Source: UBA10365 sp041441915 (lineage in GTDB: Bacteria; Pseudomonadota; Alphaproteobacteria; Rhodobacterales; Rhodobacteraceae). Taken from it: 64,000 nucleotides of DNA. A model generated the notes under the pieces. The model saw nothing but the letters and a program-made list of their open reading frames with translations. It had not been told where the DNA came from and made no database searches. Shown in pieces: positions 8,125 to 16,482 of this stretch. Position numbers and translations under genes: made by a program. The stretch's first letter is position 1. Every line of letters starts with the position of its first letter. The stretch covers positions 96,774 through 160,773 of the forward strand of contig JASDRS010000022.1 in NCBI GenBank assembly GCA_041441915.1, given 5' to 3'.

Positions 8125-9060
8125 ATGATGCAAAAGCCCCGCAGTAATGCCCGCCAGAACCACTTAAAGCTGGCTCGGAAAATCGCCAATATTCTTCTGG
8201 AACGGGGCTTCATCCAAGGCGATCACCTACCAGAATCCACACTGTCTGAGGCTTGCGGTGTGTCACGAACCCCTATTCGGTCAGCCCTTAAATTATTGGA
8301 AAATAACAATATTGTAAAACGTCGCGATGAAGGTGGATACTTCTTGCACGTGCCGCCCGAAAACATGACCTCAGAAGGGCTATCAAATCTGGAGGAAACA
8401 GAAGACTCGCTCGCCGTACGCATTTTATCAGATCGCGCCGAACGTAGAATTACCGATTTGCAGTCTGTCAGTGCACTTGTACGCCGTTATGAAGCGCCAC
8501 GCTCATCAGTACTAAATGCGTTAAAAATACTAAGTGGCGACGGTTTAGCTGTGCAGCTACCCGGACGCGCGTGGGCGTTCCAGCCGATTCTGGATACGCC
8601 AAACGCGCTTAAAGACAGTATAGATTTTCGCATGTCGCTCGAACCACAAGCCATCATCGCCCCTGGATTTCAGATGGACAGTCAAAAAACAGGACTGCTG
8701 CGCCAACAGCTGGAAGAATTTTCACAACGCCCCGATGGTGCTCTGAGCGCAGTGGCATTTTTGCGCCTAGACTGCGCCTTTCACAGCTTTATCGCCGAAA
8801 GCTCAGGCAACCGTTTTGCAAAAGGGGCCCTGCTGGCCCATCAACGGCTACGCCTGTCTACGCAGAAGAACCAATCTATACCTGATTTTCGCCTGCGCCA
8901 GTCGTTGGAAGAGCATCTTGATATCCTTGATAGCCTTGAAAGGTCCCAACTTAAGCTTGCTGCCGATCAAATGATAGTACATTTGCGCCGCAGTCAAATT
9001 CGCAAACCACAAACCATCAATCGTGGGATCCTACCCATGAGACGAGGAGCACCAGCATGA
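8125..9060 (+). CDS. GntR-family regulator with tandem winged helices and FCD-like domain
   Basis: The 311-residue regulator opens with a GntR winged helix (ARKIANILLERGFIQGD, then LSEACGVSRTPIRSALKLL) and appears to have a second one (ALVRRYEAPRSSVLNALKIL), then a helical FCD-type ligand domain with the EEHLDILDSLE region near the end. Ordinary FadR/FCD regulators have one winged helix. The ATG at 8125 follows AAAGGACA; the frame is open further upstream to 8047 but without such a site. Its stop overlaps the start of the second glycosyltransferase (ATGA). Placed divergently from the importer operon, it most likely controls both directions in response to the imported compound. Confidence 0.85.
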   Translation: MMQKPRSNARQNHLKLARKIANILLERGFIQGDHLPESTLSEACGVSRTPIRSALKLLENNNIVKRRDEGGYFLHVPPENMTSEGLSNLEETEDSLAVRILSDRAERRITDLQSVSALVRRYEAPRSSVLNALKILSGDGLAVQLPGRAWAFQPILDTPNALKDSIDFRMSLEPQAIIAPGFQMDSQKTGLLRQQLEEFSQRPDGALSAVAFLRLDCAFHSFIAESSGNRFAKGALLAHQRLRLSTQKNQSIPDFRLRQSLEEHLDILDSLERSQLKLAADQMIVHLRRSQIRKPQTINRGILPMRRGAPA

Positions 9061-10328
9061 ATAAACCCGTCATAGCGCTGTTCCCCGAGGCCAGCTTTGG
9101 CTCTGCATTAAATTGCGTCGGTATCGCCCAACAACTGCAACACCAAGGCTCCGTGCCCGTTTTCCTATGCCACCCAGGCTTTAACAGTGTATTCGCTGAA
9201 TACGGATTTAAGGAGTACCAACTACCCAAAAACACTGGCGCGCAGCACCAAACCGAAGAAACATGGCAGGCCTTTGTCTCCACTCACCTTGAGCATTTCA
9301 ACCAAGTCCCAACCGCACAATTGGCAACCTACGTTGGCCCCACTTGGGAGGCGATTGTCGACACCGCGATCCGCGTCGAGGCAGGCCTGTCGCAATTGCT
9401 CAAGCGAATCAGACCCGATGGCATTGTATTGGACAACGTTATCATGTTCCCTGCCATCGCCAACGCTGGCATGCCTTGGATCAGGGTCGTGTCCTGCGCC
9501 GAAACTGAAATTCCGGACGCAAATGTGCCACCCTATCTGTCAGGTATGGCCGCCAATGATCCTAACCGGCTCGCCTTTGAGGCCGCATACCTCACTACCA
9601 TTCGCCCCATACATCAACGCTACAACACATTCCGTCGAGCGCATGGGTTGCCCTCTCTGCCTGAAGGGCAATTCCTTGAACCCTCCCCGCATTTGAACCT
9701 GCTGCTGGCCCCCAAGGCCATTCGCCATGACCGCGCCACACCACTGCCCGATAGCAGCTTTGTGTTTCTGGACGGTTGCGTCCGCGAAGAGGCGCAATTT
9801 GAACCACCCCTACTTCCTGTCAACGAAGGGCCTATTGTGTATCTAAGCTTTGGGAGCCTGGGCGCCATCGACACCGACCTGATTAGCCGGATGATCAAAG
9901 TCTTTGCCACGCTCCCTGCCCGCTTTTTTGTTAATGTCGGGGGATTTCTGGAAAGCTACCAGCAGGTCCCTGACAACGTCTATCTCGGCAGCTGGTTTCC
10001 GCAGCCCTCAATTGTCGCGCAGGCCGATTTGTTCATCCACCACGGCGGTAACAACAGCTATTGTGAGGCTTTACATTTTGGGGTTCCTTCGCTCATCATG
10101 CCCTATTGTTGGGACGGCCATGACAACAGTCTTCGAGCTGTACAAACCGGTACAGGCCTTAATTTAAAACGCGATTCATGGACAGCGCATGAACTGAGAG
10201 AAACGATAGTATTTCTATTGAGCGATACTGAAATGGTCTCCAGAATGCGTACAATTTCAGGCGCTATGAAAAGAGGCAATGGCACGCGTGATGCCGCGCA
10301 GGCAATTTTGCAAAGGGTGAAAGTATAA
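9057..10328 (+). CDS. GT1-family glycosyltransferase, paralogue of the 2777-4054 enzyme
   Basis: The 423-residue protein matches the minus-strand glycosyltransferase along its whole length: it starts MNKPVIALFPEASFGSALN, has YLSFGSLGAIDTDL, and carries the donor-site signature HHGGNNSYCEALHFGVP and YCWDGHDNSLRA. It is therefore a duplicated GT1 (UGT/MGT-like) enzyme that moves a sugar from an activated nucleotide donor to an unknown acceptor. It is translationally coupled to the GntR gene by an ATGA overlap and would respond to the same signal. Two copies with different acceptor domains, split across a divergent promoter, suggest sequential or alternative glycosylation of the transported compound. 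Confidence 0.88.
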   Translation: MNKPVIALFPEASFGSALNCVGIAQQLQHQGSVPVFLCHPGFNSVFAEYGFKEYQLPKNTGAQHQTEETWQAFVSTHLEHFNQVPTAQLATYVGPTWEAIVDTAIRVEAGLSQLLKRIRPDGIVLDNVIMFPAIANAGMPWIRVVSCAETEIPDANVPPYLSGMAANDPNRLAFEAAYLTTIRPIHQRYNTFRRAHGLPSLPEGQFLEPSPHLNLLLAPKAIRHDRATPLPDSSFVFLDGCVREEAQFEPPLLPVNEGPIVYLSFGSLGAIDTDLISRMIKVFATLPARFFVNVGGFLESYQQVPDNVYLGSWFPQPSIVAQADLFIHHGGNNSYCEALHFGVPSLIMPYCWDGHDNSLRAVQTGTGLNLKRDSWTAHELRETIVFLLSDTEMVSRMRTISGAMKRGNGTRDAAQAILQRVKV

Positions 10329-10792
10329 AATGAGGTGCACCCAGACACACCCATTTCAGCATCGGTGCTGTCAACTTAATGAGAACTCGCATCGGATTGC
10401 TTGCATTGAAGTTCATCACAGTAATACGCAGGTTTCTGAAATGAATAAGCAGCATGTAACTCGTTTGGATGACCTGCCAATGCCTTTGTGCAAACTGTCA
10501 TAGAGTAGGTTAAATCTTAACACACTATCCGAATTTTCTAGACCACTTCAGGAAGACTAAAACCTGCCATCGCGCGAGATAAGTCTCGTTTCATGCTGAG
10601 GACCGCTAGGCAAGCATGTTGTTTTCTCAGGCACACGTAAATTAGGTAAATATTTCTTTAAATTATTGATAAATAGAAGAAAGTTCCTTACAAAATCGCC
10701 AAATCAGCAATTTTTTAGAAATTATTCCCGATACAGTCTGAAAATTTAAGGTATACTCTTAACCTTAAGTAAATTTTTTTGAGGACGGTAAT
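10329..10792. other. Gene-free stretch before the rhodanese operon
   Basis: I see no convincing gene here: reading frames are short and none has a ribosome site or recognisable motif. The right half is rich in A and T and holds the presumed promoter of the downstream sulfur operon. Confidence 0.6.
10746..10768 (+). promoter_or_regulatory. Inverted repeat overlapping a -10 box
   Basis: TTAAGG at 10746-10751 and CCTTAA at 10763-10768 form an inverted repeat with an 11-base spacer. The spacer begins with TATACT, a good -10 hexamer, 36 bases before the rhodanese ATG at 10793. This looks like a promoter with a repressor site laid over it. The repeat is seen; the regulator is unknown. Confidence 0.45.
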
Positions 10793-11719
10793 ATGAAACT
10801 TCTGGCCTATAGCTTGACAGCTAGCTTCGTGTTTATATCAACAGCTAGCGCTAATTATCTTGATCCACTGATAAGCCCAAAAGAGCTTTACGATCGTTTG
10901 GAACAAGCCAATCCAATTATTCTAGATATTCGCGGTGATGCATACAACGAAGGCCATATTCCAGGGTCAATTTCAGCCCCATACGGTTTGTTTCGAGGCC
11001 CAAAAAACAACCCCGGCCAATTGCTTGATGAGGATACGTTAGAGCAACGGTTTGAAGCGCTGGGGCTTGATTTGGACCGGCCAGTCGTAGTCGTTTCAGA
11101 AGGTAAGACGAACAGTGATTTCGGTGCTGCTGCCCGCGTTTATTGGACGTTGAAATCATCTGGATTTACTGACTTGGCCGTGTTGAACGGTGGAAAACTG
11201 GGCTGGGAAGCTGCAGGCCAATCAATCGATAAAATATCTGTTACGCCAAAGGCAACAGAGCTTGATATCACATTTTCACAGCAGTGGACCGCAAGCACCG
11301 AACACGTTGTCTCTGCGACCAAGGGCGAGGTTGATTCCTTACTATTAGACGCGCGCCCAATGAGCTTTTTTAAAGGTGAAAAAAGTCATGGAGCAGCGTC
11401 CCGCCCCGGAACCCTGCCTGGGGCTGAAAATTACCATTACGCCTCATTTTTTGAGAAAGAGGTCGCAGCAATTTCGAAAATCACCGATGTTGCAGCCTTG
11501 GCATCAACGTTAGAGCTTGAGATGGGGCAAGAGATTGTTTCATTCTGCAACACTGGCCACTGGGCTGCCACAAATTGGTTTGCTCTTTCAGAAGTGGCGG
11601 GATTTGAAAACGTAAAGCTTTATCCTGGCTCAATGGTTGAGTATTCAAACCTTGATCTGCCTATGGAAAATACCCCTGGAGTGTTTAAAAATCTTTTGAA
11701 CAACCTCAGCGGAAATTAA
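10793..11719 (+). CDS. Periplasmic rhodanese-domain sulfurtransferase
   Basis: The 308-residue protein has an N-terminal signal peptide (MKLLAYSLTASFVFISTASA, cleaved before NYLDP) and two rhodanese domains. In the first, ILDIRGDAYNEGHIPGSI keeps the fold but the usual catalytic loop reads VVSEGKTN with no cysteine. The second has the active cysteine in SFCNTGHWAAT. It likely moves sulfane sulfur from thiosulfate or a persulfide in the periplasm. The stop overlaps the ATG of the YeeE/YedE transporter (TAATG), so the pair, and the tiny protein after it, act together in handling reduced sulfur. Confidence 0.85.
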   Translation: MKLLAYSLTASFVFISTASANYLDPLISPKELYDRLEQANPIILDIRGDAYNEGHIPGSISAPYGLFRGPKNNPGQLLDEDTLEQRFEALGLDLDRPVVVVSEGKTNSDFGAAARVYWTLKSSGFTDLAVLNGGKLGWEAAGQSIDKISVTPKATELDITFSQQWTASTEHVVSATKGEVDSLLLDARPMSFFKGEKSHGAASRPGTLPGAENYHYASFFEKEVAAISKITDVAALASTLELEMGQEIVSFCNTGHWAATNWFALSEVAGFENVKLYPGSMVEYSNLDLPMENTPGVFKNLLNNLSGN

Positions 11720-12852
11720 TGACACCCATCGATACGAAAGATGGCGATACGCCCTCCAAACCGTACATGCGGCGCAGCGGCCTGGTTTTGGCCGCAGCGT
11801 GCATTTTCATAGCGGTCGCGGTTTTAGTTGGGGCCCGTTATGGATTGATTTTCGCAGTTGGTCTGGGCTTTGGCATTACGCTCGAAGGATTGGGTTTTGG
11901 GTTTTCTGGACCTTGGCGGGCGATGATTTTAAGACGTGATCCCTCAGGCGTTCTGGCGCAGCTTTTGTCCATTGGTCTTGTGGCGATCTTGGCACTGCCA
12001 CTAATTGAGGCGCGCTCAGGAGAACTATTAGGCGCGCAAGCGCCAATTGGTTGGGCCATGGTTGCGGGGGCTTTTGTGTTTGGTGTCGCCATGCAAGTGG
12101 CGTTGGGCTGCGGGTCTGGCACGCTTGTCAATGCGGGATCTGGCAATCCTATTGGGTTGTTATCTTTGCCATTTTTTGCGATTGGCAGCTTTTCCGGCGC
12201 GTACCAGCTCACTTGGTGGGCCGAATTGGGTAGTTTTCCCATCATCGTCCTTACAGGATGGTCTGGACTTATTTTAACCTTGGCGATGCTCGTCACAGTT
12301 GCAGCAGTGCTTTGCTATTTTGCTAATCCAAAACATCGAAGGATACCGCACCGTTATCTTATAGCGGCGGTCGTTATTGCTGGTCTGGCACTGTTAAATT
12401 TGATGATCTCAGGACAACCATGGGGCGTCGTCTACGGTCTGGGGCTCTGGGTCGCCAAAGTGGCCGTGGCATCTGGTGCAGATTTGTCCGGCTCTGTATT
12501 TTTCTCAGCTCCAGCCAGCTTGGAACGCCTGCAGGAAAGTATTCTCACCGATTACACTTCCCTAACAAATATCGGTATTATGCTGGGGGCGTTTTTCGTA
12601 GGGTCTTGGCGCATTGGGGGATTTGACCAAAAAATACCACGCCTTCCCTTGCGGGCCTGGACCGCAACAGTGGTTGCGGGATTTATGATGGGCTATGCAG
12701 CGCGCCTTGCATTTGGATGCAATGTTGGTGCCTTTTTCTCTGGTATTTCAACGGGAAGCCTTCATGGTTGGGCCTGGTTTATAGCCGCTTTTTTAGGGTC
12801 ACACTATGGTATCAAATTGCGCCCAATGCTTGGATTGGAGACCCAGCCTTGA
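11719..12852 (+). CDS. YeeE/YedE-family (TsuA-like) sulfur-compound transporter
   Basis: This 377-residue polytopic membrane protein has the duplicated YeeE/YedE architecture. The two conserved cysteine motifs are present: ALGCGSGTLVNAG in the first half and FGCNVGAFFSG in the second, the residues that pass thiosulfate through the membrane in TsuA. About nine to ten hydrophobic segments are visible. It begins at the overlapping TAATG of the rhodanese gene and ends in the overlapping TTGA start of a small membrane protein. It probably imports thiosulfate or a persulfide-like ion released or bound by its periplasmic partner. Confidence 0.85.
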   Translation: MTPIDTKDGDTPSKPYMRRSGLVLAAACIFIAVAVLVGARYGLIFAVGLGFGITLEGLGFGFSGPWRAMILRRDPSGVLAQLLSIGLVAILALPLIEARSGELLGAQAPIGWAMVAGAFVFGVAMQVALGCGSGTLVNAGSGNPIGLLSLPFFAIGSFSGAYQLTWWAELGSFPIIVLTGWSGLILTLAMLVTVAAVLCYFANPKHRRIPHRYLIAAVVIAGLALLNLMISGQPWGVVYGLGLWVAKVAVASGADLSGSVFFSAPASLERLQESILTDYTSLTNIGIMLGAFFVGSWRIGGFDQKIPRLPLRAWTATVVAGFMMGYAARLAFGCNVGAFFSGISTGSLHGWAWFIAAFLGSHYGIKLRPMLGLETQP

Positions 12853-13013
12853 CCAGACACATAACGGCTGTGGTCGCAATTGGCCTGCTTTCAGGGTTAT
12901 TAGTCTTTGATCTATCAACTTCCAGAGTGAACCCATATGTCGCGCCCCCTGTTGTCGCACTTGGTTCTGGACTGGCAAGTACCGGTGGGTTTTGTGGCGT
13001 GATGCCCAAATAA
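12849..13013 (+). CDS. 54-residue membrane protein coupled to the YeeE transporter
   Basis: A TTG start overlapping the stop of the transporter (TTGA) opens a 54-residue frame: a short basic start, one hydrophobic helix (VVAIGLLSGLLVFDLS), a proline-bearing loop with NPYVAPPVV, and a C-terminal GGFCGVMPK with a single cysteine. I do not recognise the family. Its exact overlap, membrane helix and cysteine suggest an accessory subunit of the sulfur transporter. The frame is open upstream inside the transporter gene, but no ATG there has a ribosome site. Confidence 0.55.
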   Translation: MTRHITAVVAIGLLSGLLVFDLSTSRVNPYVAPPVVALGSGLASTGGFCGVMPK

Positions 13014-13245
13014 GTCATAAAAAATTTATCACTTTTTTAATTATCCATTAGGATCCACTTTCAACGGAAATCCTGGCATTTATCAGAATTCCAATATAAT
13101 ATAAAAACGAATTAATGAGCATGCCTCTGCAAAAAATCTTTTTTGAAAATTTCAATGTTGGGTCAGCGATCAACCATCCTGTCAATCAAAAAAATACGAT
13201 ACTGCATCATATTAACAGAAACTTAGGTCGAAAAAGAGATTTTTA

Positions 13246-14403
13246 GTGAACCAATTTCCTAAACTTTTTGAGCCAATCACACTTCGTGGAATAACAAGCA
13301 AAAATCGCATAGTCATTTCGCCAATGTGCCAATATTCAGCGCATGAAGGGCATCTTGACGACTGGCATCTTGTCAATCTTGGTAGGTTTGCAATGGGCGG
13401 GGCCGGCATAGTGTTCACGGAAGCTACGGCGGTTCAAAAATCAGGACGAATTACACACGGCTGCACTGGCTTATGGTGTGACAGCCAAATTGCGGGTCAC
13501 AGCCGGGTAGCCCAGTTTGCACTGCGTAATGGAGCCATTCCAGCTGTACAGTTAGGTCACGCAGGTCGCAAATCTGGCATGCAGAGGCCGTGGTTTGGAA
13601 ATGGCCCGGTCAATGATGGCGATGTTGCGCGTGGAGATATGCCCTGGGCGCCCGTTGGACCTTCAGCTATTCAGGTGGGCACTGGATGGCCACTACCGAA
13701 GTCACTAACGCTTAGTGACATAGAACGACTAAAGTTAGACTATGTAGCTGCAGCGCTTAGGGCCATAACCGCCGGCTATAAAATAATCGAATTACATGGG
13801 GCGCACGGCTATTTAGTTCATAGCTTTCTTTCTCCCTTATCAAATCAACGAGACGATGCTTACGGCGGCAGTCTTGAAGGAAGAATGCGCCTTGCATTAG
13901 AATTAGCCGACACACTGCGCGCAGTTTTGCCGAATGAATTACCTTTATTTTTCCGAACATCCGCAGTGGATGGCGTAGAAAATGGTTGGTCTTTGGACGA
14001 CTCCATTGTCCTAGCAAAGGAGTTGAAAAGCCGAGGTGTGGACGTTGTCGACTGTTCATCAGGAGGAATTGCTGGCCCAGCAACTGCAGCAGGTGGAGGC
14101 AAACGGCAACCAAGTTTTCAGGTGCCTTATGCAGAGCGAATAAAAAGAGAAGTTGGATTAGAAACTATGGCCGTTGGGCTAATCACGCATGCCCACCAAG
14201 CTGAAGAAATTTTAAACGAGGGGTCTGCAGACTTGATAGCCCTAGGAAGAGAGGCGCTGGTTGATCCGTCTTGGGCTCAGCATGCCGCCAGAAAATTAGG
14301 TTTTGATCCAGACTTTAACACTTGGCCAACTCAATCGGGTTGGTGGTTAAGTCGTAGAGAATTGACTAGTGATTTTTATCTTCCAAAAGATCCAATAATT
14401 TAG
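13246..14403 (+). CDS. Old-yellow-enzyme-family NAD(P)H:flavin oxidoreductase
   Basis: The 385-residue protein is an FMN-binding TIM barrel of the YqjM-like old yellow enzyme class, which reduces activated C=C bonds of enals, enones or nitro compounds. Visible marks are SPMCQYSAHEG at the N-terminus (the active-site cysteine of this subgroup), ELHGAHGYLVHSFLSPLSN with the substrate-binding histidines, then YGGS, and the phosphate-binding end ALGREALVDPSW. The start is GTG at 13246 after AAAAAGAGAT. It stands alone, with a 230-base AT-rich leader and a decayed DeoR gene facing it. Substrate unknown. Confidence 0.88.
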   Translation: MNQFPKLFEPITLRGITSKNRIVISPMCQYSAHEGHLDDWHLVNLGRFAMGGAGIVFTEATAVQKSGRITHGCTGLWCDSQIAGHSRVAQFALRNGAIPAVQLGHAGRKSGMQRPWFGNGPVNDGDVARGDMPWAPVGPSAIQVGTGWPLPKSLTLSDIERLKLDYVAAALRAITAGYKIIELHGAHGYLVHSFLSPLSNQRDDAYGGSLEGRMRLALELADTLRAVLPNELPLFFRTSAVDGVENGWSLDDSIVLAKELKSRGVDVVDCSSGGIAGPATAAGGGKRQPSFQVPYAERIKREVGLETMAVGLITHAHQAEEILNEGSADLIALGREALVDPSWAQHAARKLGFDPDFNTWPTQSGWWLSRRELTSDFYLPKDPII

Positions 14404-14508
14404 AAAAATTACCTCCACTTTTCAAAATACAGTTTAAAATTTAAGAGCGCATATTTCACAAATAGATCAATTTTTACCTAACTATCCGGTTGATACTATT
14501 TTTGTACC

Positions 14509-14920
14509 TCATGCTCTACATGCATGTTGAAGGCTTTCATCAAGTGGCTTGTCCGTGAAAATGCAATCAACATCTGACAGTGATGCTATTTTTATTGGGG
14601 CCTTGCGTTGAAATTTTGTATTATCAGCAACAAGAAATACTTTTCGTGATTGTTTTATTATGTTTTGGCTGACGCTTATTTCTTGCATGTCATAATCAAC
14701 CATATCACCGTCTTGATCGATTGCAGAGCACCCAATTATTGCGATGTCAAATTTAAATCTCGAAATAGTTTCGATAGCGGTATCACCAATCAACCCACCA
14801 TCCGAACGTCTCAAATTCCCACCAGTAATCACAATATCACTATCGTGATAGTCCCTTAGAATATTTGCGCCATTTAAGTTATTCGTAATGACCATCAGCT
14901 TTTTGTGATAGAGAAGTTCA
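14509..14920 (-). pseudogene. glpR: glpR-like DeoR regulator, C-terminal remnant
   Basis: The frame encodes the sugar-phosphate sensor half of a DeoR-family repressor: LMVITNNLNGANIL, DIVITGGNLRRSDGGLIGD, IIGCSAID and VFLVADNTKF all follow the GlpR pattern. The N-terminal helix-turn-helix and first part of the sensor are missing: upstream of about 14920 the same frame reads through the opposite-strand glycerol kinase remnant and is not protein-like. Homology therefore stops at a deletion junction. The truncated frame cannot bind DNA and should be non-functional. Confidence 0.75.
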
Positions 14921-15108
14921 AACGACCAGCGAGACCACTGGTTGCGGCGTGGCTCGCTGGGATGTATGCAGGTGTATACCCTGATCAAGAAACATTTGCA
15001 GCTCAATGGGCCCAAGAAACCCAATTTGTGCCACAGATGGATGAAGCTCAACGCCAGGTTAAATATGCAACTTGGAAAAAAGCAGTTCAAGCAACCCTTA
15101 ACTTTTGA
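14905..15108 (+). pseudogene. glpK: Glycerol kinase C-terminal remnant
   Basis: The last 50 or so residues match the end of glycerol kinase: AAWLAGMYAGVYPD, then QTQFVPQM-like spacing in ETQFVPQMDEAQRQ, and KYATWKKAVQ, the conserved closing helix. Some 430 residues are gone. Just before AAWLAGM the usual ETTALG codes are still visible in another frame (GAGACCACTGG), so there is a small deletion as well. It abuts the glpR remnant head to head, as left by one large deletion of a glp locus, and ends 10 bases before fbp. Confidence 0.75.
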
Positions 15109-15117
15109 GGATTAAAA

Positions 15118-16107
15118 ATGGCCGACGTGACACTGCAGCGCTACCTGAAAGAGAGCAAAGTAGGCTCAAACTTAATTGCCCTGATTGAAAATATAGCGAG
15201 TGGCTGCCTTACCGTTGCCAATAGTGTTCGAAATGGTGCGTTTGAGGGCAATCTTGGGTCTGCGAATGCAACTAATATCCAGGGTGAGACACAAAAAACC
15301 TTGGATGTTTTGGCTAATGATGCATTTGAGCGGATTTGCTCTAACAGTTTGTGCTTAGCCGCCTTTATCTCCGAAGAGGTTGAAAATGTCACATGGCTAA
15401 AGGAGCCAGAGGCCGGAGACTACCTGCTCTACTTTGATCCTTTGGATGGCTCATCTAATGTGGACGTGAACATGTCAGTTGGCTCTATTTACGCTGTTAT
15501 GCAGGTGCAATCGAACGGTGATAAAAATGTTTTATTCGAAGGTCGAAGGCAAGTTTGCGCAGGTTATGCCCTCTACGGGCCGTCAACAATGTTCGTCTTA
15601 ACCGTAGGATTGGAGGTTTCTGGTTTTACCAATCAGCATGGCACAGACAAATTTATATTGACCCATCCCAATATGAAGGTTCCCCACGAAACATCCGAAT
15701 TCGCTATCAATACATCGCGTTATAGCTATTGGGACAGTCCTGTGCGCCGCTATGTAGATGAATGTGTGGCGGGCGAAGACGGTGTGCGTAAGCGGCCCTT
15801 TAATATGCGCTGGACTGCGTCAATGGTAGCCGAAATCCACCGGATTCTCACGCGGGGCGGTGTCTTCTTGTATCCCGCGGACAGCAATAACTGGTCAGCC
15901 GGCGGTAAATTGCGTCTGATGTACGAGGCCAACCCAATGGCAATGCTGATAGAGCAAGCTGGAGGTACTGCCTCTACGGGCTACGTCAAAATTTTAGATA
16001 TACATCCAAGCGACCACCATCAGCGTATTCCCGTAATTATGGGATCACGTGCCGAAGTTGAAAGGCTCGACAATTATCATCAAACGCAGAGCGGTTCTGA
16101 ACAATAG
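15118..16107 (+). CDS. fbp: Fructose-1,6-bisphosphatase, class I
   Basis: The 329-residue enzyme hydrolyses fructose 1,6-bisphosphate to fructose 6-phosphate for gluconeogenesis. Class I motifs are clear: ISEEVENV for metal binding, the signature DPLDGSSNVDVNMSVGSI, and the C-terminal KLRLMYEANPMAMLIEQAGG. It is full length for the family. The ATG follows TGAGGATTAAAA. It lies just after the glpK remnant and just before a remnant that starts like class II aldolase, so it may be all that is left of a Calvin/gluconeogenic gene group. The usual class II enzyme (glpX) is broken elsewhere in this window. Confidence 0.95.
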   Translation: MADVTLQRYLKESKVGSNLIALIENIASGCLTVANSVRNGAFEGNLGSANATNIQGETQKTLDVLANDAFERICSNSLCLAAFISEEVENVTWLKEPEAGDYLLYFDPLDGSSNVDVNMSVGSIYAVMQVQSNGDKNVLFEGRRQVCAGYALYGPSTMFVLTVGLEVSGFTNQHGTDKFILTHPNMKVPHETSEFAINTSRYSYWDSPVRRYVDECVAGEDGVRKRPFNMRWTASMVAEIHRILTRGGVFLYPADSNNWSAGGKLRLMYEANPMAMLIEQAGGTASTGYVKILDIHPSDHHQRIPVIMGSRAEVERLDNYHQTQSGSEQ

Positions 16108-16117
16108 GAATGTCTAT

Positions 16118-16267
16118 ATGGCACTTGCCTCACTTCACCAGCTTCTCGACCACGCGGCAGACCATCAGGAGGTAGCTGAGGCCGCTGCTAATGCTTCATC
16201 AATGCGTGGCAACCCTTTTCATATTTCTCAGAAAGAACTTCTGCAGATTTTGAGTTCGGCAAGTTAG
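16118..16267 (+). pseudogene. Fragment beginning like class II fructose-bisphosphate aldolase
   Basis: The 49-residue frame starts MALASLHQLLDHAADH, nearly the exact beginning of class II fructose-bisphosphate aldolase (Fba/CbbA), with an AGGAATG ribosome region 11 bases after fbp. The remaining 33 residues (VAEAAANASSMRGNPFHISQ and on) do not continue as an aldolase; I do not recognise them. The likeliest reading is a deletion that joined the first codons of fba to another sequence, as with the glp genes next door. It could still make a peptide. Confidence 0.6.
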
Positions 16268-16482
16268 GACTAAAACCGCATGAAGCATCACAGAAAATAG
16301 CTAAAAACGCTGTGGTATTATTCTGTTTACATATCAGTTTGATCTGACACTACTAACGATTAATACGCCTCCAATATTGCAATCTCCCTTAAATCACTTT
16401 TGGTAGCTTTGCGATTGCAAAGCCTATGGGCTGCGTTACTCTTACAACGGGTCATTTCACTCGACATTCAAGGGCTCCCCAC

